A DNA stretch of 64,000 bases, taken from assembly GCA_905479065.1 (NCBI GenBank), contig CAJQLB010000012.1, positions 1 through 64,000 of the forward strand, written 5' to 3'. A program made the position numbers and the translations under genes. Origin of the DNA: an uncultured Flavobacteriaceae bacterium. Its GTDB lineage: Bacteria; Bacteroidota; Bacteroidia; Flavobacteriales; Flavobacteriaceae. Below the pieces are notes generated by a model that saw nothing but the letters and a program-made list of their open reading frames with translations, ran no database searches and had not been told where the DNA came from. Shown here piece by piece: positions 9,426 through 17,205 of this stretch (the stretch's first letter is position 1; each line of letters opens with the position of its first letter).

Positions 9426-11477
9426 ATGAAAGACCTAACAAATCAATTGTATCAAAATCATTCGCTGATTTATAAAGTGCTTCTTTTTTTAGCTACCACC
9501 TTTCTTATCGTGTATTCATTTCCAAAGAGTGGGCAATTTAAATACAGTTTTGAGAAAGGAAAACCATGGCAGTCAGAAAACCTGTACGCACCATTTGATT
9601 TTGCGATTAAAAAAACAGATGCTGAAATCGAGGTAGAACGTCAAACCATTACAGAGAGCGCACAAGCCTATTTTAATGTCAATACAGAATTAGCAGCGAT
9701 TGCGCTTAAAGAATATGATTTGAATTTTTCAAGTGTCTTTCCAGATTCATTAGAACTACCAAATAAAGGAGACTTACAAAACAATAGCCGGTCTATTTTA
9801 CAAGGCTTGTACGGTCGCGGAGTTCTTGATAAAACCTATAGCTTTTCGTCGTCTAAAGAAGTGGTGCTTTTAGAAGGTAGAAATCAATTGGGTATTGTAA
9901 AATATGAAAGTTTTATAACACTAGACGAAGTCACGTCTTATTTAAACACCCAACTTAAGGACAGTTTGTTCGATGATTCTCGAGCAAAATTTTTATCCAT
10001 GTATTTTGATGTGATTAAACCGAATGTGACATTAAATACGTCCATCACTGACAATACCTTAAATGAAGAACTTAATAAGGTGTCTTTAGTTCGTGGGAGT
10101 ATTGAGCAAGGGACCATTATCATTGCTAAAGGAGAAGTGGTAGAAGGTGACCGATTTAAAATTCTTAAATCTCTTGAATCAGAGTACCAATCTCAAGTTT
10201 GGAGTGAAGCAAATTACAACTGGATTCTCGCGGCTTACACACTTCTTGTCGCATTGGCCTTACTCATGTTGCTTTTATTTTTAAGAAAGTATAGAATTGA
10301 GGTGTTTAACAATAACACCAAAGTAACCTTTATCTTTTTCAACATCTTACTCATGGTAATATTAACCACGTTAGTTGTAAACTATAATTCGGGATACATA
10401 TATTTGGTGCCTTTGTGTATTTTACCGCTGGTCTTAAAAGCCTTTTTTGATGCGAGATTAGGATTGTTTGCACATGTCATAACCGTCTTATTATTAGGCT
10501 TTGTAGTTACCAATAATTATGAATACATGTTCTTGCAGATAATTGCAGGAATTGTGACTATTCTTACAGTATCTGAGCTTTACAAACGTGCTAATCTTTT
10601 CATCTCTGTTGGACAAATCACACTCATTTACATCGTCGCTTATTTTGCCTTTTTTGTCATTCACGAAGGGGGTGTTGATAATTTGCAGTGGGAAACTTTT
10701 TTAATGTTCATTTTATGTGGCCTGGCAACGTTATTTGTACAGCCATTAATATATGCCTATGAAAAAATATTTGGGTTGGTCTCAGACGTGTCCCTGTTAG
10801 AACTATCCGACACGAATACCAAATTATTAAAAGAATTATCAAACAAAGCCCCGGGGACCTTTCACCATTCATTAAATGTGGCAAATCTTGCGGAGGCTTC
10901 CGCTAATGAAATTGGTGCAAATGCGATGTTGGTGCGGGTAGGAGCATTGTATCACGATATTGGTAAAATGAATAACCCAACCTATTTTACTGAAAACCAA
11001 GCGACGGGAATCAATCCTCACGATGAACTATCATCAAAAGAAAGTGCTTCCATGATTATCAATCATGTGTTGGATGGTATTGAAATTGCAAAAAAGTACA
11101 AATTACCAGATCGTGTTATTGATTTTATAAGGACCCATCACGGCACCAGCGTGGTTTATTATTTTTACAAGAAAGAAAATGAGCGCATGGCAGGAGACGT
11201 CAATGTCCAAGATTTTTCATATCCTGGCCCACGTCCGTTTAGTAAAGAAACGGCTATTTTAATGATGTGTGACAGTGTGGAAGCTGCTTCTAAAAGTTTG
11301 AAAGAACCAACATCGACAAAAATTGATTTATTCGTAGAAAATATCATAAGTAAACAAATGGAATATGGACAATTTTTGAATGCGAATATTACATTTAAAG
11401 AAATTGAGTCTATCAAAAAAGTACTCAAGGATAAGTTGGCCAATATTTATCATTTAAGAATTGAATATCCGGAGTAA
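9426..11477 (+). CDS. pgpH: Membrane HD phosphohydrolase of the 7TMR-HD (PgpH) type, probable c-di-AMP phosphodiesterase
   Basis: 683 aa when started at the ATG at 9426 (MKDLTNQLYQNHS). The longer frame from 9351 adds 25 residues with no signal or family likeness. An N-terminal TM leads into an extracytoplasmic 7TMR-HDED domain (about 30-255), then seven hydrophobic helices (about 265-465). A cytosolic HD domain follows, with HHSLNVANLAE and the metal-binding His510-Asp511 in YHDIGKM. PgpH enzymes hydrolyse cyclic di-AMP to pApA and so affect osmotic and cell-wall balance. The gene is divergent from the thiolase gene. No c-di-AMP cyclase is in the window. The function is assigned by architecture. 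Confidence 0.88.
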   Translation: MKDLTNQLYQNHSLIYKVLLFLATTFLIVYSFPKSGQFKYSFEKGKPWQSENLYAPFDFAIKKTDAEIEVERQTITESAQAYFNVNTELAAIALKEYDLNFSSVFPDSLELPNKGDLQNNSRSILQGLYGRGVLDKTYSFSSSKEVVLLEGRNQLGIVKYESFITLDEVTSYLNTQLKDSLFDDSRAKFLSMYFDVIKPNVTLNTSITDNTLNEELNKVSLVRGSIEQGTIIIAKGEVVEGDRFKILKSLESEYQSQVWSEANYNWILAAYTLLVALALLMLLLFLRKYRIEVFNNNTKVTFIFFNILLMVILTTLVVNYNSGYIYLVPLCILPLVLKAFFDARLGLFAHVITVLLLGFVVTNNYEYMFLQIIAGIVTILTVSELYKRANLFISVGQITLIYIVAYFAFFVIHEGGVDNLQWETFLMFILCGLATLFVQPLIYAYEKIFGLVSDVSLLELSDTNTKLLKELSNKAPGTFHHSLNVANLAEASANEIGANAMLVRVGALYHDIGKMNNPTYFTENQATGINPHDELSSKESASMIINHVLDGIEIAKKYKLPDRVIDFIRTHHGTSVVYYFYKKENERMAGDVNVQDFSYPGPRPFSKETAILMMCDSVEAASKSLKEPTSTKIDLFVENIISKQMEYGQFLNANITFKEIESIKKVLKDKLANIYHLRIEYPE

Positions 11478-11505
11478 GGATTTCCTTAAAAAATTAAAAA
11501 AATTG

Positions 11506-11537
11506 TTTGCGTTCTTTAATATGAAAAGTTACATTTG
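11506..11537 (+). promoter_or_regulatory. Flavobacterial sigma-A promoter of the tRNA operon
   Basis: TTTG at 11506-11509 and TACATTTG at 11530-11537 are separated by 20 bases. This is an exact match to TTG-N(17-23)-TAnnTTTG, and it ends 36 bases before the first tRNA. Confidence 0.82.
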
Positions 11538-11573
11538 CACCCGTCTTTTTAAAGAACGTTCATCAAAAATATT

Positions 11574-11657
11574 GGAGAGGTGCCAGAGTGGTAATGGAGC
11601 AGATTGCTAATCTGTCAACGCGTAAGTGTTGCCCGGGTTCGAATCCCGGTCTCTCCG
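11574..11657 (+). tRNA. tRNA-Ser (GCT)
   Basis: The 7-bp acceptor stem (GGAGAGG with TCTCTCC, one wobble) and the T arm GGGTTCGAATCCC are complete. The anticodon stem GCAGA/TCTGT encloses the loop TTGCTAA, so the anticodon is GCT at 11606-11608, reading AGC/AGU. A long variable arm (about 11616-11632) is as expected for serine. The 3' CCA is not fully encoded. Confidence 0.95.
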
Positions 11658-11681
11658 CAATAATTAAATGATAACCATTTT

Positions 11682-11756
11682 CGGGGTGTAGCGTAGCCCG
11701 GTTATCGCGCCGCGTTTGGGACGCGGAGGTCGCAGGTTCGAATCCTGCCACCCCGA
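11682..11756 (+). tRNA. tRNA-Pro (TGG)
   Basis: Acceptor CGGGGTG pairs with CACCCCG. The anticodon arm CCGCG/CGCGG has loop TTTGGGA, giving anticodon TGG at 11717-11719. The T arm is CAGGTTCGAATCCTG. It lies 24 bases after tRNA-Ser in the same transcript. Confidence 0.95.
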
Positions 11757-11766
11757 CTTTATCAAT

Positions 11767-11840
<74 letters not shown>

Positions 11841-11844
11841 CATA

Positions 11845-11874
11845 AAACCTTACTCATTAGAGTAGGGTTTTTTT
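11845..11874 (+). terminator. Terminator of the tRNA operon
   Basis: 11-bp stem (11845-11855 with 11860-11870, one T-G wobble), loop ATTA and a T-run. It starts five bases after tRNA-Arg. Confidence 0.9.
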
Positions 11875-11910
11875 GTTTAAGATCACTTAATCGCTTATTT
11901 AACAGAAATT

Positions 11911-11994
11911 TACGAACTACATCGTTCTTATTCTTTTACATTGCAATGCCACTTTATTGCACTGTAAATATAAGCAACGATGTAGTTTCTGGTA
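11911..11994. repeat. Long imperfect palindrome of unknown function
   Basis: Perfect 12-bp outer arms 11915-11926 and 11976-11987 enclose a 5-bp stem (11927-11931 with 970-974, one bulged base). A further 13-position stem with a single mismatch follows (11935-11947 with 11956-11968), closed by an 8-base loop GCCACTTT. A TAC/GTA pair may extend the outside. About 29 pairs form in 73 bases. There is no T-run, so it is not a normal terminator. It occupies most of the gap between the tRNA terminator and the lipoprotein at 12083. Confidence 0.7.
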
Positions 11995-12082
11995 GGAGTT
12001 CTTTAGTCTTAACTGTCTTATTAATAGTACGAGATGCTTTTTGGTAAATAATGAGCATTTCACAATCTTTAAAATTTAAAAA

Positions 12083-13576
12083 ATGAAACATATCAAAGTC
12101 ACAATTTTTAGTATCGTAGCAACATTGATGGTAGTGACATCTTGCTCAAATAATGAGCCTGTTACCATTGAACAACAGACAACAGAGGAAAGCATAAGTA
12201 TCAAGGCAGCCTTAAATTTTATGAGTAATCAATTTGATGCTAGTGGTAATGTGTTGACATCCGATAACCCTGCTGGTAATATTGTTTTTGATTTTTGTTT
12301 TGACTTTATATACCCAATTGAAATGTCCTACAATACGGGAACCACAGTTACGGTCAATAATTTAGAGGAACTGGTTGAGATTTTAATTAGTTCAACAGAA
12401 AACTTATTTATTGATGGCATTTCATTCCCTTTTCAAGTTGAGACGTACAATGAGGACAGCAATGCGTTAGAGATCATGACCATAAATAATGAGGATGAAT
12501 TTAACAGTCTCTTGGAAGCTTGTGATTTTGATGCAGACATCGATTGTATTTGCACTGAGGAGTATGATCCTGTATGTGTTGACATTGCAGATTCAAATGG
12601 AGAAGTATTCACCATATCATACCCGAACGCGTGCTTTGCCATGTGCGATGGTTTCACTGAAGAAGATTTTAATGATGCCTGTGAAGATTATTATGATGAT
12701 GGTTTGGACAATTGTTTTGAATTTGTATATCCCATAACGATTTTATTAGATGATAATGAGACAGTCACTGTTAATTCTAATGAAGAATTGTTTAATACCG
12801 CCTATGGAGCTAATTACTATGACTTAGTATTTCCTATAGATGTTCTCATTGAAAACGGTACAGTCGTAACAATCAATAACTATGATGAACTTGAAGAACT
12901 CGTTGAAACCTGTTTTGATGATGGTTACAGTGATATCACATGTTCTCTTGAAGACCTCTCAAATTCATTAGTAGCATGTTTCTGGCAAATTGATTTTGTT
13001 GATGATGATCAATTTATCTATAATTTCAACAGTGACGGTACTTATGAAGTTCAATCGGATGACAGTTTTCTCACGACGGGAACATGGAGTTTGGCTGCTG
13101 GTAACGAAACGTTTTATCTTAATTTAAACGCAGAAGCTCCAGAGTTTAATGATGAATGGGTGGTTACCCAATGTGATGTGAATGATTTGGAACTACAAAG
13201 TTTGATTTACACACAAGCGGAGCTTTACTCTATCGATTGTGATGATGATAATGATGATGATAGCTATGATTGTTCAAACGAAGAAGGTGTTCAAAATTTA
13301 TTAACAGAATGTCCTTGGGTCATCACATTCGAATCTGAGACCTATTTCTGCTTTTTTAATGAGGACGGATCTTTTCAAATAGTACAAGATAACAATTCTG
13401 AAACTACGGGTACTTGGAGTATAGTGACTTCTAATAGCACGTATGCCATTGTCTTAACTTCTGAAGCCGATCAGTGGAATGATGAATGGACAATTTCTAA
13501 TTGTGACGAAGAAACTGTGAATTTTGAAAGTCAAGAATATCCAACAAGCGATATCAATGGAGTAGATTGCGACTAA
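12083..13576 (+). CDS. Modular acidic lipoprotein with a Kazal-like insert and two lipocalin-like repeats
   Basis: A 497-aa SPII lipoprotein: signal peptide and lipobox end at Cys21 (VVTSC), followed by a polar stretch. Four half-repeats of one beta module follow the pattern F-x-YPI...TVN-x-EEL, at about 72-105, 112-148, 211-240 and 248-277. Between the second and third sits a Cys-rich Kazal-like segment at about 153-200. It has Cys155, 157, 165, 184, 188 and 200, seven residues between Cys157 and Cys165, and YPNACFAMC. The C-terminal half is two copies of a lipocalin-like unit (about 296-375 and 405-486), each with TTGTWS and NDEW. The protein is very Asp/Glu-rich (DDDNDDDS near 387). Localisation is probably the outer membrane or cell surface. 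Function is unknown; protease inhibition is only suggested by the Kazal pattern. Confidence 0.88.
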   Translation: MKHIKVTIFSIVATLMVVTSCSNNEPVTIEQQTTEESISIKAALNFMSNQFDASGNVLTSDNPAGNIVFDFCFDFIYPIEMSYNTGTTVTVNNLEELVEILISSTENLFIDGISFPFQVETYNEDSNALEIMTINNEDEFNSLLEACDFDADIDCICTEEYDPVCVDIADSNGEVFTISYPNACFAMCDGFTEEDFNDACEDYYDDGLDNCFEFVYPITILLDDNETVTVNSNEELFNTAYGANYYDLVFPIDVLIENGTVVTINNYDELEELVETCFDDGYSDITCSLEDLSNSLVACFWQIDFVDDDQFIYNFNSDGTYEVQSDDSFLTTGTWSLAAGNETFYLNLNAEAPEFNDEWVVTQCDVNDLELQSLIYTQAELYSIDCDDDNDDDSYDCSNEEGVQNLLTECPWVITFESETYFCFFNEDGSFQIVQDNNSETTGTWSIVTSNSTYAIVLTSEADQWNDEWTISNCDEETVNFESQEYPTSDINGVDCD

Positions 13577-13598
13577 AAAATCACATCAACCATAACGT

Positions 13599-13629
13599 AA
13601 AAAAGATGCTTTATTAAAGCGTCTTTTTT
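13599..13629 (+). terminator. Terminator after the modular lipoprotein
   Basis: 14-position stem (13599-13612 with 13616-13629, one wobble), 3-base loop and a T-run forming the right arm. Confidence 0.88.
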
Positions 13630-13676
13630 AGTTTACGATCAAACTAGCGATGTTTTTTCATTTTAACAATCATAAC

Positions 13677-13743
13677 ATTGTGGAGCTATTGTGCTCATGT
13701 ATGACCTTAGCTCACAATATTTTACACAGATGTCTTATATTTG
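13677..13743 (+). promoter_or_regulatory. Promoter region with an inverted repeat before the 13762 lipoprotein
   Basis: TATATTTG at 13736-13743 is an exact -7 match and would place transcription start near 13749. Just upstream, 13677-13687 and 13709-13718 form a 10-bp inverted repeat with one bulged G, spanning the -33 area. No good TTG is present at -33, so an activator or repressor site is possible. Confidence 0.45.
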
Positions 13744-13761
13744 AGAAAACCAATTAACACA

Positions 13762-14223
13762 ATGAAAAAACTATTATTTCTCTCCGCTTTGTTCATCTTT
13801 GCCTGCCAAACTCCTACAAAAATTTCAGAAGAAGAGGTGTTGGAAACATTTAAAACTTTTTTTTTAGTTTTAGATAAGGACCTCGATCGTTTTGATACCA
13901 TGGTTACCGATGACTTTTTTATTTTTGAAAATAGCAGACGCTACTCAAAAGATGAATTTATTGAATTTGTAAAGAGCTTCGACATTGTGAGCAGTGAGCG
14001 AAAATTTGAAGATATTACTATCGACAGTGATCACAATTCTGCGCATATCTCTCTTAAACAATATGGAGAGTTTATAGTCAATACACCTGAGGGGAAAGCC
14101 AAGCTTGAATTTGAATGGCTTGAAAGCACCTATGCGGTAAAACAGGATGGTAAATTGAAGTTTAAATTTTATTTCTCAGAAGCGATCAACAGTACAACTA
14201 CGGCTTTAGAGATACAGGAATAA
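13762..14223 (+). CDS. SnoaL/NTF2-like lipoprotein
   Basis: 153 aa from the ATG at 13762 (MKKLLFLSALFIFACQTP). The longer TTG frame at 13741 overlaps the -7 element and is unlikely. A signal peptide with lipobox IFAC precedes a body of about 130 residues. The order of helix (SEEEVLETFKTFFLVLDKD), then alternating strands (DDFFIFE, AHISLKQYGEFIV, KLKFKFYFSEA) fits the cone-shaped NTF2/SnoaL fold. No catalytic residues are recognisable. Two more proteins of this broad type lie at 17206 and 18703. The transcript ends at a bidirectional hairpin (14321-14358). Confidence 0.75.
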   Translation: MKKLLFLSALFIFACQTPTKISEEEVLETFKTFFLVLDKDLDRFDTMVTDDFFIFENSRRYSKDEFIEFVKSFDIVSSERKFEDITIDSDHNSAHISLKQYGEFIVNTPEGKAKLEFEWLESTYAVKQDGKLKFKFYFSEAINSTTTALEIQE

Positions 14224-14320
14224 CATGGCTGTTTAAGAACCAGCAAAGAAACGACTCTTTCTAGCAATGTCATTATAAGCAACCCCTTTTTATCACATTT
14301 GTCGAAATGAAAGCTTATTA

Positions 14321-14358
14321 AAAACGCACTATAATGTCAAACATTCTAGTGCGTTTTT
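14321..14358. terminator. Bidirectional terminator between convergent genes
   Basis: Arms 14321-14331 and 14347-14357 pair perfectly over 11 bp, with a T-run on the plus strand and T-rich sequence on the minus strand. It separates the genes ending at 14223 (+) and 14391 (-). Confidence 0.85.
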
Positions 14359-14390
14359 AAAACTGTTTAAAGGACGAGAATCCTGAAATC

Positions 14391-14810
14391 TTATTCTCCT
14401 CTAAGCATTTTTTTAAAAGCTTCTAAATCAAATTCATTGCCGTAAAACAGTGTACTCATTTTCATAATGTCAGCCGCAATGAGGACTGCCGTTTTTATTT
14501 CATCTTCAGAGGCACCCAATCTTTTTAGTTCAGAGATGTGATAAGGAATGCAGTATTGACATTTAACCGCTGCAGAGGTTCCAAGAGCAACTAAATGAGC
14601 TTCTTTTTCGGCGATAGCACCTTCTTTGTATAAGCCCATTTGAGCTTTAAAATACGCATTAGAACTTTTTAGTATGGATTCTGGGTAAACTGAAGTAAAA
14701 GGGCTTTCTGCTAAAAGCTCTTTTTTCTCTTCAGCAGTAAGTTGTCCATCCTGTGAGAAACTGGTGGTTTGCAGCCCTACAAGGAGCAGAATAAAAAATA
14801 ATTTTTTCAT
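14391..14810 (-). CDS. Exported AhpD-like / carboxymuconolactone decarboxylase-family protein
   Basis: A 139-aa protein with a signal peptide (MKKLFFILLLVGLQTTSFSQ, cut near residue 20). A compact helical domain carries the AhpD core: Glu70, then Cys84-x2-Cys87 followed by His91 (KCQYCIPYH). AhpD uses these residues as a disulfide reductase for peroxiredoxins in the cytoplasm. The signal peptide here implies a periplasmic version whose reductant is unknown. The CxxC and His are all present, so it could be redox active. A possible 67-aa membrane ORF lies 18 bases upstream. Confidence 0.85.
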   Translation of the reverse strand: MKKLFFILLLVGLQTTSFSQDGQLTAEEKKELLAESPFTSVYPESILKSSNAYFKAQMGLYKEGAIAEKEAHLVALGTSAAVKCQYCIPYHISELKRLGASEDEIKTAVLIAADIMKMSTLFYGNEFDLEAFKKMLRGE

Positions 14811-14828
14811 AATAGTGGTTGTTAAAGG

Positions 14829-15032
14829 TTAGATAGAATCAAATTTAACAAATAAATAATAGATTGCAAATAACAACAAAATGAACAGCCCAGTGATATT
14901 AATAAGTGTTTTGTGCCATTGAATTACTTGTAATGACAACGCTTTAAAGACCAAAAATACCTGTATTGAGACCCACGTAGAGCTCCAATATCCATGAATA
15001 TAGGAGCAAAGTTGTTTGTGAAAATTAAACAT
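14829..15032 (-). CDS. Possible small membrane protein (doubtful)
   Basis: 67 codons from ATG, 18 bases before the AhpD-like gene and in the same direction. The C-terminal half has one clear hydrophobic helix (about residues 43-62, TLINITGLFILLLFAIYYLF). The N-terminal half is aromatic-rich and looks like nothing I know. It could be a co-transcribed small membrane protein or a chance frame in AT-rich DNA. Confidence 0.3.
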   Translation of the reverse strand: MFNFHKQLCSYIHGYWSSTWVSIQVFLVFKALSLQVIQWHKTLINITGLFILLLFAIYYLFVKFDSI

Positions 15033-15072
15033 GTCACACGCTGTAAATCATGTTATTTAACCTTAAACTAAC

Positions 15073-15104
15073 TTGGTTTATTTTGATTTGCAATTATTAA
15101 TTTG
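15073..15104 (+). promoter_or_regulatory. Probable promoter of the 15140 gene
   Basis: TTG at 15073-15075, 21 bases, then TTAATTTG at 15097-15104 (7 of 8 matches to TAnnTTTG). It ends 35 bases before the ATG. Confidence 0.5.
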
Positions 15105-15139
15105 TAGGATTATTCTATTAACTATAAAATATTATTTCG

Positions 15140-15523
15140 ATGACAATTAAAACTGGATGTGTTGGATTTCATATTTCATTTAGTGTGCCAAATAATGCCA
15201 CTGAAAGAGCAGATGATTTTTTTGAGACACACGAAACATTTATGAGAGAAACTCACTTTATCGATGGCGCAAACGAGCCAATCGTATTATGCTATGCGGT
15301 ATTAAAAGCACCTGAGTTTAATAATCCTTTAGATCCTTCTAGCGGTGAAACAGGTAACACGTTGTATGGCATAACGGAAATTTATAACGGCCCTGAAGGT
15401 GCACAGGCGCACATGGTACTCGGTCAACAGCGTGAAGAGATGTTTGCAGATTTGGTTGATTTAACTAACAAATATTGCGTTGCAGGTATCCTCGGAGCAC
15501 CTCTAATTCGTGCTATGAGATAG
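15140..15523 (+). CDS. Small cytoplasmic protein, possibly dimeric alpha/beta-barrel fold
   Basis: 127 aa with no signal peptide. The order of strand (GCVGFHISFSV), helix (TERADDFFETHETFMRETH), strand (PIVLCYAVLKAP), strand (TLYGITEIYNGPEGAQAHM) and long helix (REEMFADLVDLTNKY) suggests a ferredoxin-like alpha/beta barrel, as in antibiotic-biosynthesis monooxygenases and related dimers. The E-x-Y...A-x-x-H pattern in the fourth element is typical of that group. I do not recognise a specific family. It is a single-gene transcript with its own promoter and a strong terminator. Confidence 0.65.
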   Translation: MTIKTGCVGFHISFSVPNNATERADDFFETHETFMRETHFIDGANEPIVLCYAVLKAPEFNNPLDPSSGETGNTLYGITEIYNGPEGAQAHMVLGQQREEMFADLVDLTNKYCVAGILGAPLIRAMR

Positions 15524-15566
15524 CATGTTCATATCACCCTCATTGAGAGTGATTGCTTTATAATTT

Positions 15567-15608
15567 AAAACACAGTTCTCAACGAATGTTAGGAACTGTG
15601 TTTTTTTG
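15567..15608. terminator. Terminator between the 15140 gene and the convergent acyltransferase
   Basis: A 12-bp outer stem (AAAACACAGTTC with GAACTGTGTTTT) has a weaker inner stem and a T-run on the plus strand. The minus strand also has TTTT after the stem, so it may serve both genes. Confidence 0.85.
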
Positions 15609-15609
15609 T

Positions 15610-16881
15610 TTAAACCGCTTGACTTTTCAATGTTTTCTTCTTTGAAGTCAATTTGTTTTTTAAATCGTTAAATGGTTGTTCAATAAATAGTACCATAAGT
15701 CCTGAAACGACTACGGTGATGACGATTGAAATAACACCATTTATCAACACAATTTGTATCGTTGTCAAGCTCGAGGCACTGTAATCTGTAAATAAAGGAA
15801 AAAACCATTCCATAAACATGACGTGAAAGAGGTAAGCTGAATAGGAAATTTTAGCAATAGGGTAAAATATCTTTGCTGATAAGAAACTGTTAATTGGTTT
15901 AATGATTCTAGAACTTGAGTACATACAAGCCATCATGATAAAGACAACCGCGTAAGAAAACAGTTCGCGATGAATCACTTCATAGTAAGAAGCAACCTGT
16001 CTTGGAAGTTCATAAAAAATGGATTCTTCCAAAGGTGCAGCTTGCCCTAATGACAAACTTGAAATCACAATAAAGAGAAAGATACTTAAGCCAATCAAAC
16101 TGTTAGCAAATAACTTCTTGTTGGTAAAAAAATCACCCACTTTATCGGCATGGTTCACATGAATATATGCAGCGATAACGCCACTTAACAAACCACCATA
16201 GCGCAGGTGTGTGAGCATGTAGTAGCCCCAGAACCATTCTTGCCATACATCCCCAAATATTTCTCTATTGTAAGGAATTTGAAAATTATAAATATGGACA
16301 GAATAATAGTAGGTAAGGGCCACAGGAATGATGGCTAAGATCCCAAACAGAAGCTTTTTATTTTTAAACTTTGGAAAAAGAAATACAATTAAAAAAGGAA
16401 TGACAATGTAAAATTGTTCTTCAATAGCGAGTGACCAGGTCCAGCCCATATACGATTGATAGACATAATTATTGACATAGAGTAGGTTAGACCACACCGT
16501 TGGCCATTTCTCTGCACCACCATCCTTTAAAAAATACAAGGCAATAATCATTGAAAATAAATACACAGGAAACAAACGTAAAAATCGTCTCAGATAAAAA
16601 GATTTGAAATTTAATGTTTGTGTTTTTTTAAACTCTTTAAATAGAATCGTACCAATGAGAAACCCACTGATAACAAAAAATAAATCCACACCTAAATCCC
16701 CTTTAGTAATCCAAACAAATAGAGGGTTTTGTGCAACTGCGCCTAATACATCAGGAAAGGTGTTGTGTTGAAATATCCACACGTGAAATATAATTACCCA
16801 AAGGACAGCAATGGCTCGAATACCGTCTATGGCTTTAAAATTGTGCGCAGGACGTTCAAAAAAAACTTTTTTTACATTCAT
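15610..16881 (-). CDS. Acyltransferase 3 family membrane protein (OafA/YrhL-like)
   Basis: A 423-aa integral membrane protein with about ten hydrophobic helices. Helix 1 carries the family motif FKAIDGIRAIAVLWVIIFH, with the presumed catalytic His33. It is followed by GDLGVDLFFVISGFLIG and RRFLRLFPVY. Members move acetyl or other acyl groups from the cytoplasm to sugars of O-antigen, exopolysaccharide or peptidoglycan. The acceptor cannot be read from the sequence, and no polysaccharide cluster surrounds it. It appears to be a lone transcription unit. Confidence 0.88.
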   Translation of the reverse strand: MNVKKVFFERPAHNFKAIDGIRAIAVLWVIIFHVWIFQHNTFPDVLGAVAQNPLFVWITKGDLGVDLFFVISGFLIGTILFKEFKKTQTLNFKSFYLRRFLRLFPVYLFSMIIALYFLKDGGAEKWPTVWSNLLYVNNYVYQSYMGWTWSLAIEEQFYIVIPFLIVFLFPKFKNKKLLFGILAIIPVALTYYYSVHIYNFQIPYNREIFGDVWQEWFWGYYMLTHLRYGGLLSGVIAAYIHVNHADKVGDFFTNKKLFANSLIGLSIFLFIVISSLSLGQAAPLEESIFYELPRQVASYYEVIHRELFSYAVVFIMMACMYSSSRIIKPINSFLSAKIFYPIAKISYSAYLFHVMFMEWFFPLFTDYSASSLTTIQIVLINGVISIVITVVVSGLMVLFIEQPFNDLKNKLTSKKKTLKSQAV

Positions 16882-17205
16882 AAGTGTTACGTTTTAACTA
16901 AATAAATTAGGGGGGAATAATGATTAAAAATTGGTTGTTGTTTTAACAATTTGCTAAATAAAAAGCTAAATTATTAGATTTATTGTAAAATGCAAGTATA
17001 TTACAATATTGTTTTTAATTATCTTATGAACATTCGATAATATCGATATAAATCAATGTATTTTATGAGGGTGTAAAAAATGGGAAGTCGATGTAGTTAT
17101 GCTGCACCTTTGCAACATATAAAACCTTACTGTAATAATAGAAATGCCCCTCCTAACTTATAATTGCCTACATTTAGTGACTAACTAACCTTAAAAATAA
17201 ACACA
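16882..17205. other. Divergent intergenic region (324 bp)
   Basis: AT-rich spacer between the acyltransferase and the 17206 lipoprotein. Two weak plus-strand -7 candidates are visible: CACCTTTG at 17105-17112 and TACATTTA at 17169-17176, neither with a good TTG. There are also short inverted repeats (ATTGTAA...TTACAAT, CGATAATATCG). The 10-mer CGATGTAGTT at 17089-17098 also occurs in the right arm of the palindrome at 11978-11987. No open frame of note was seen. Confidence 0.5.
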
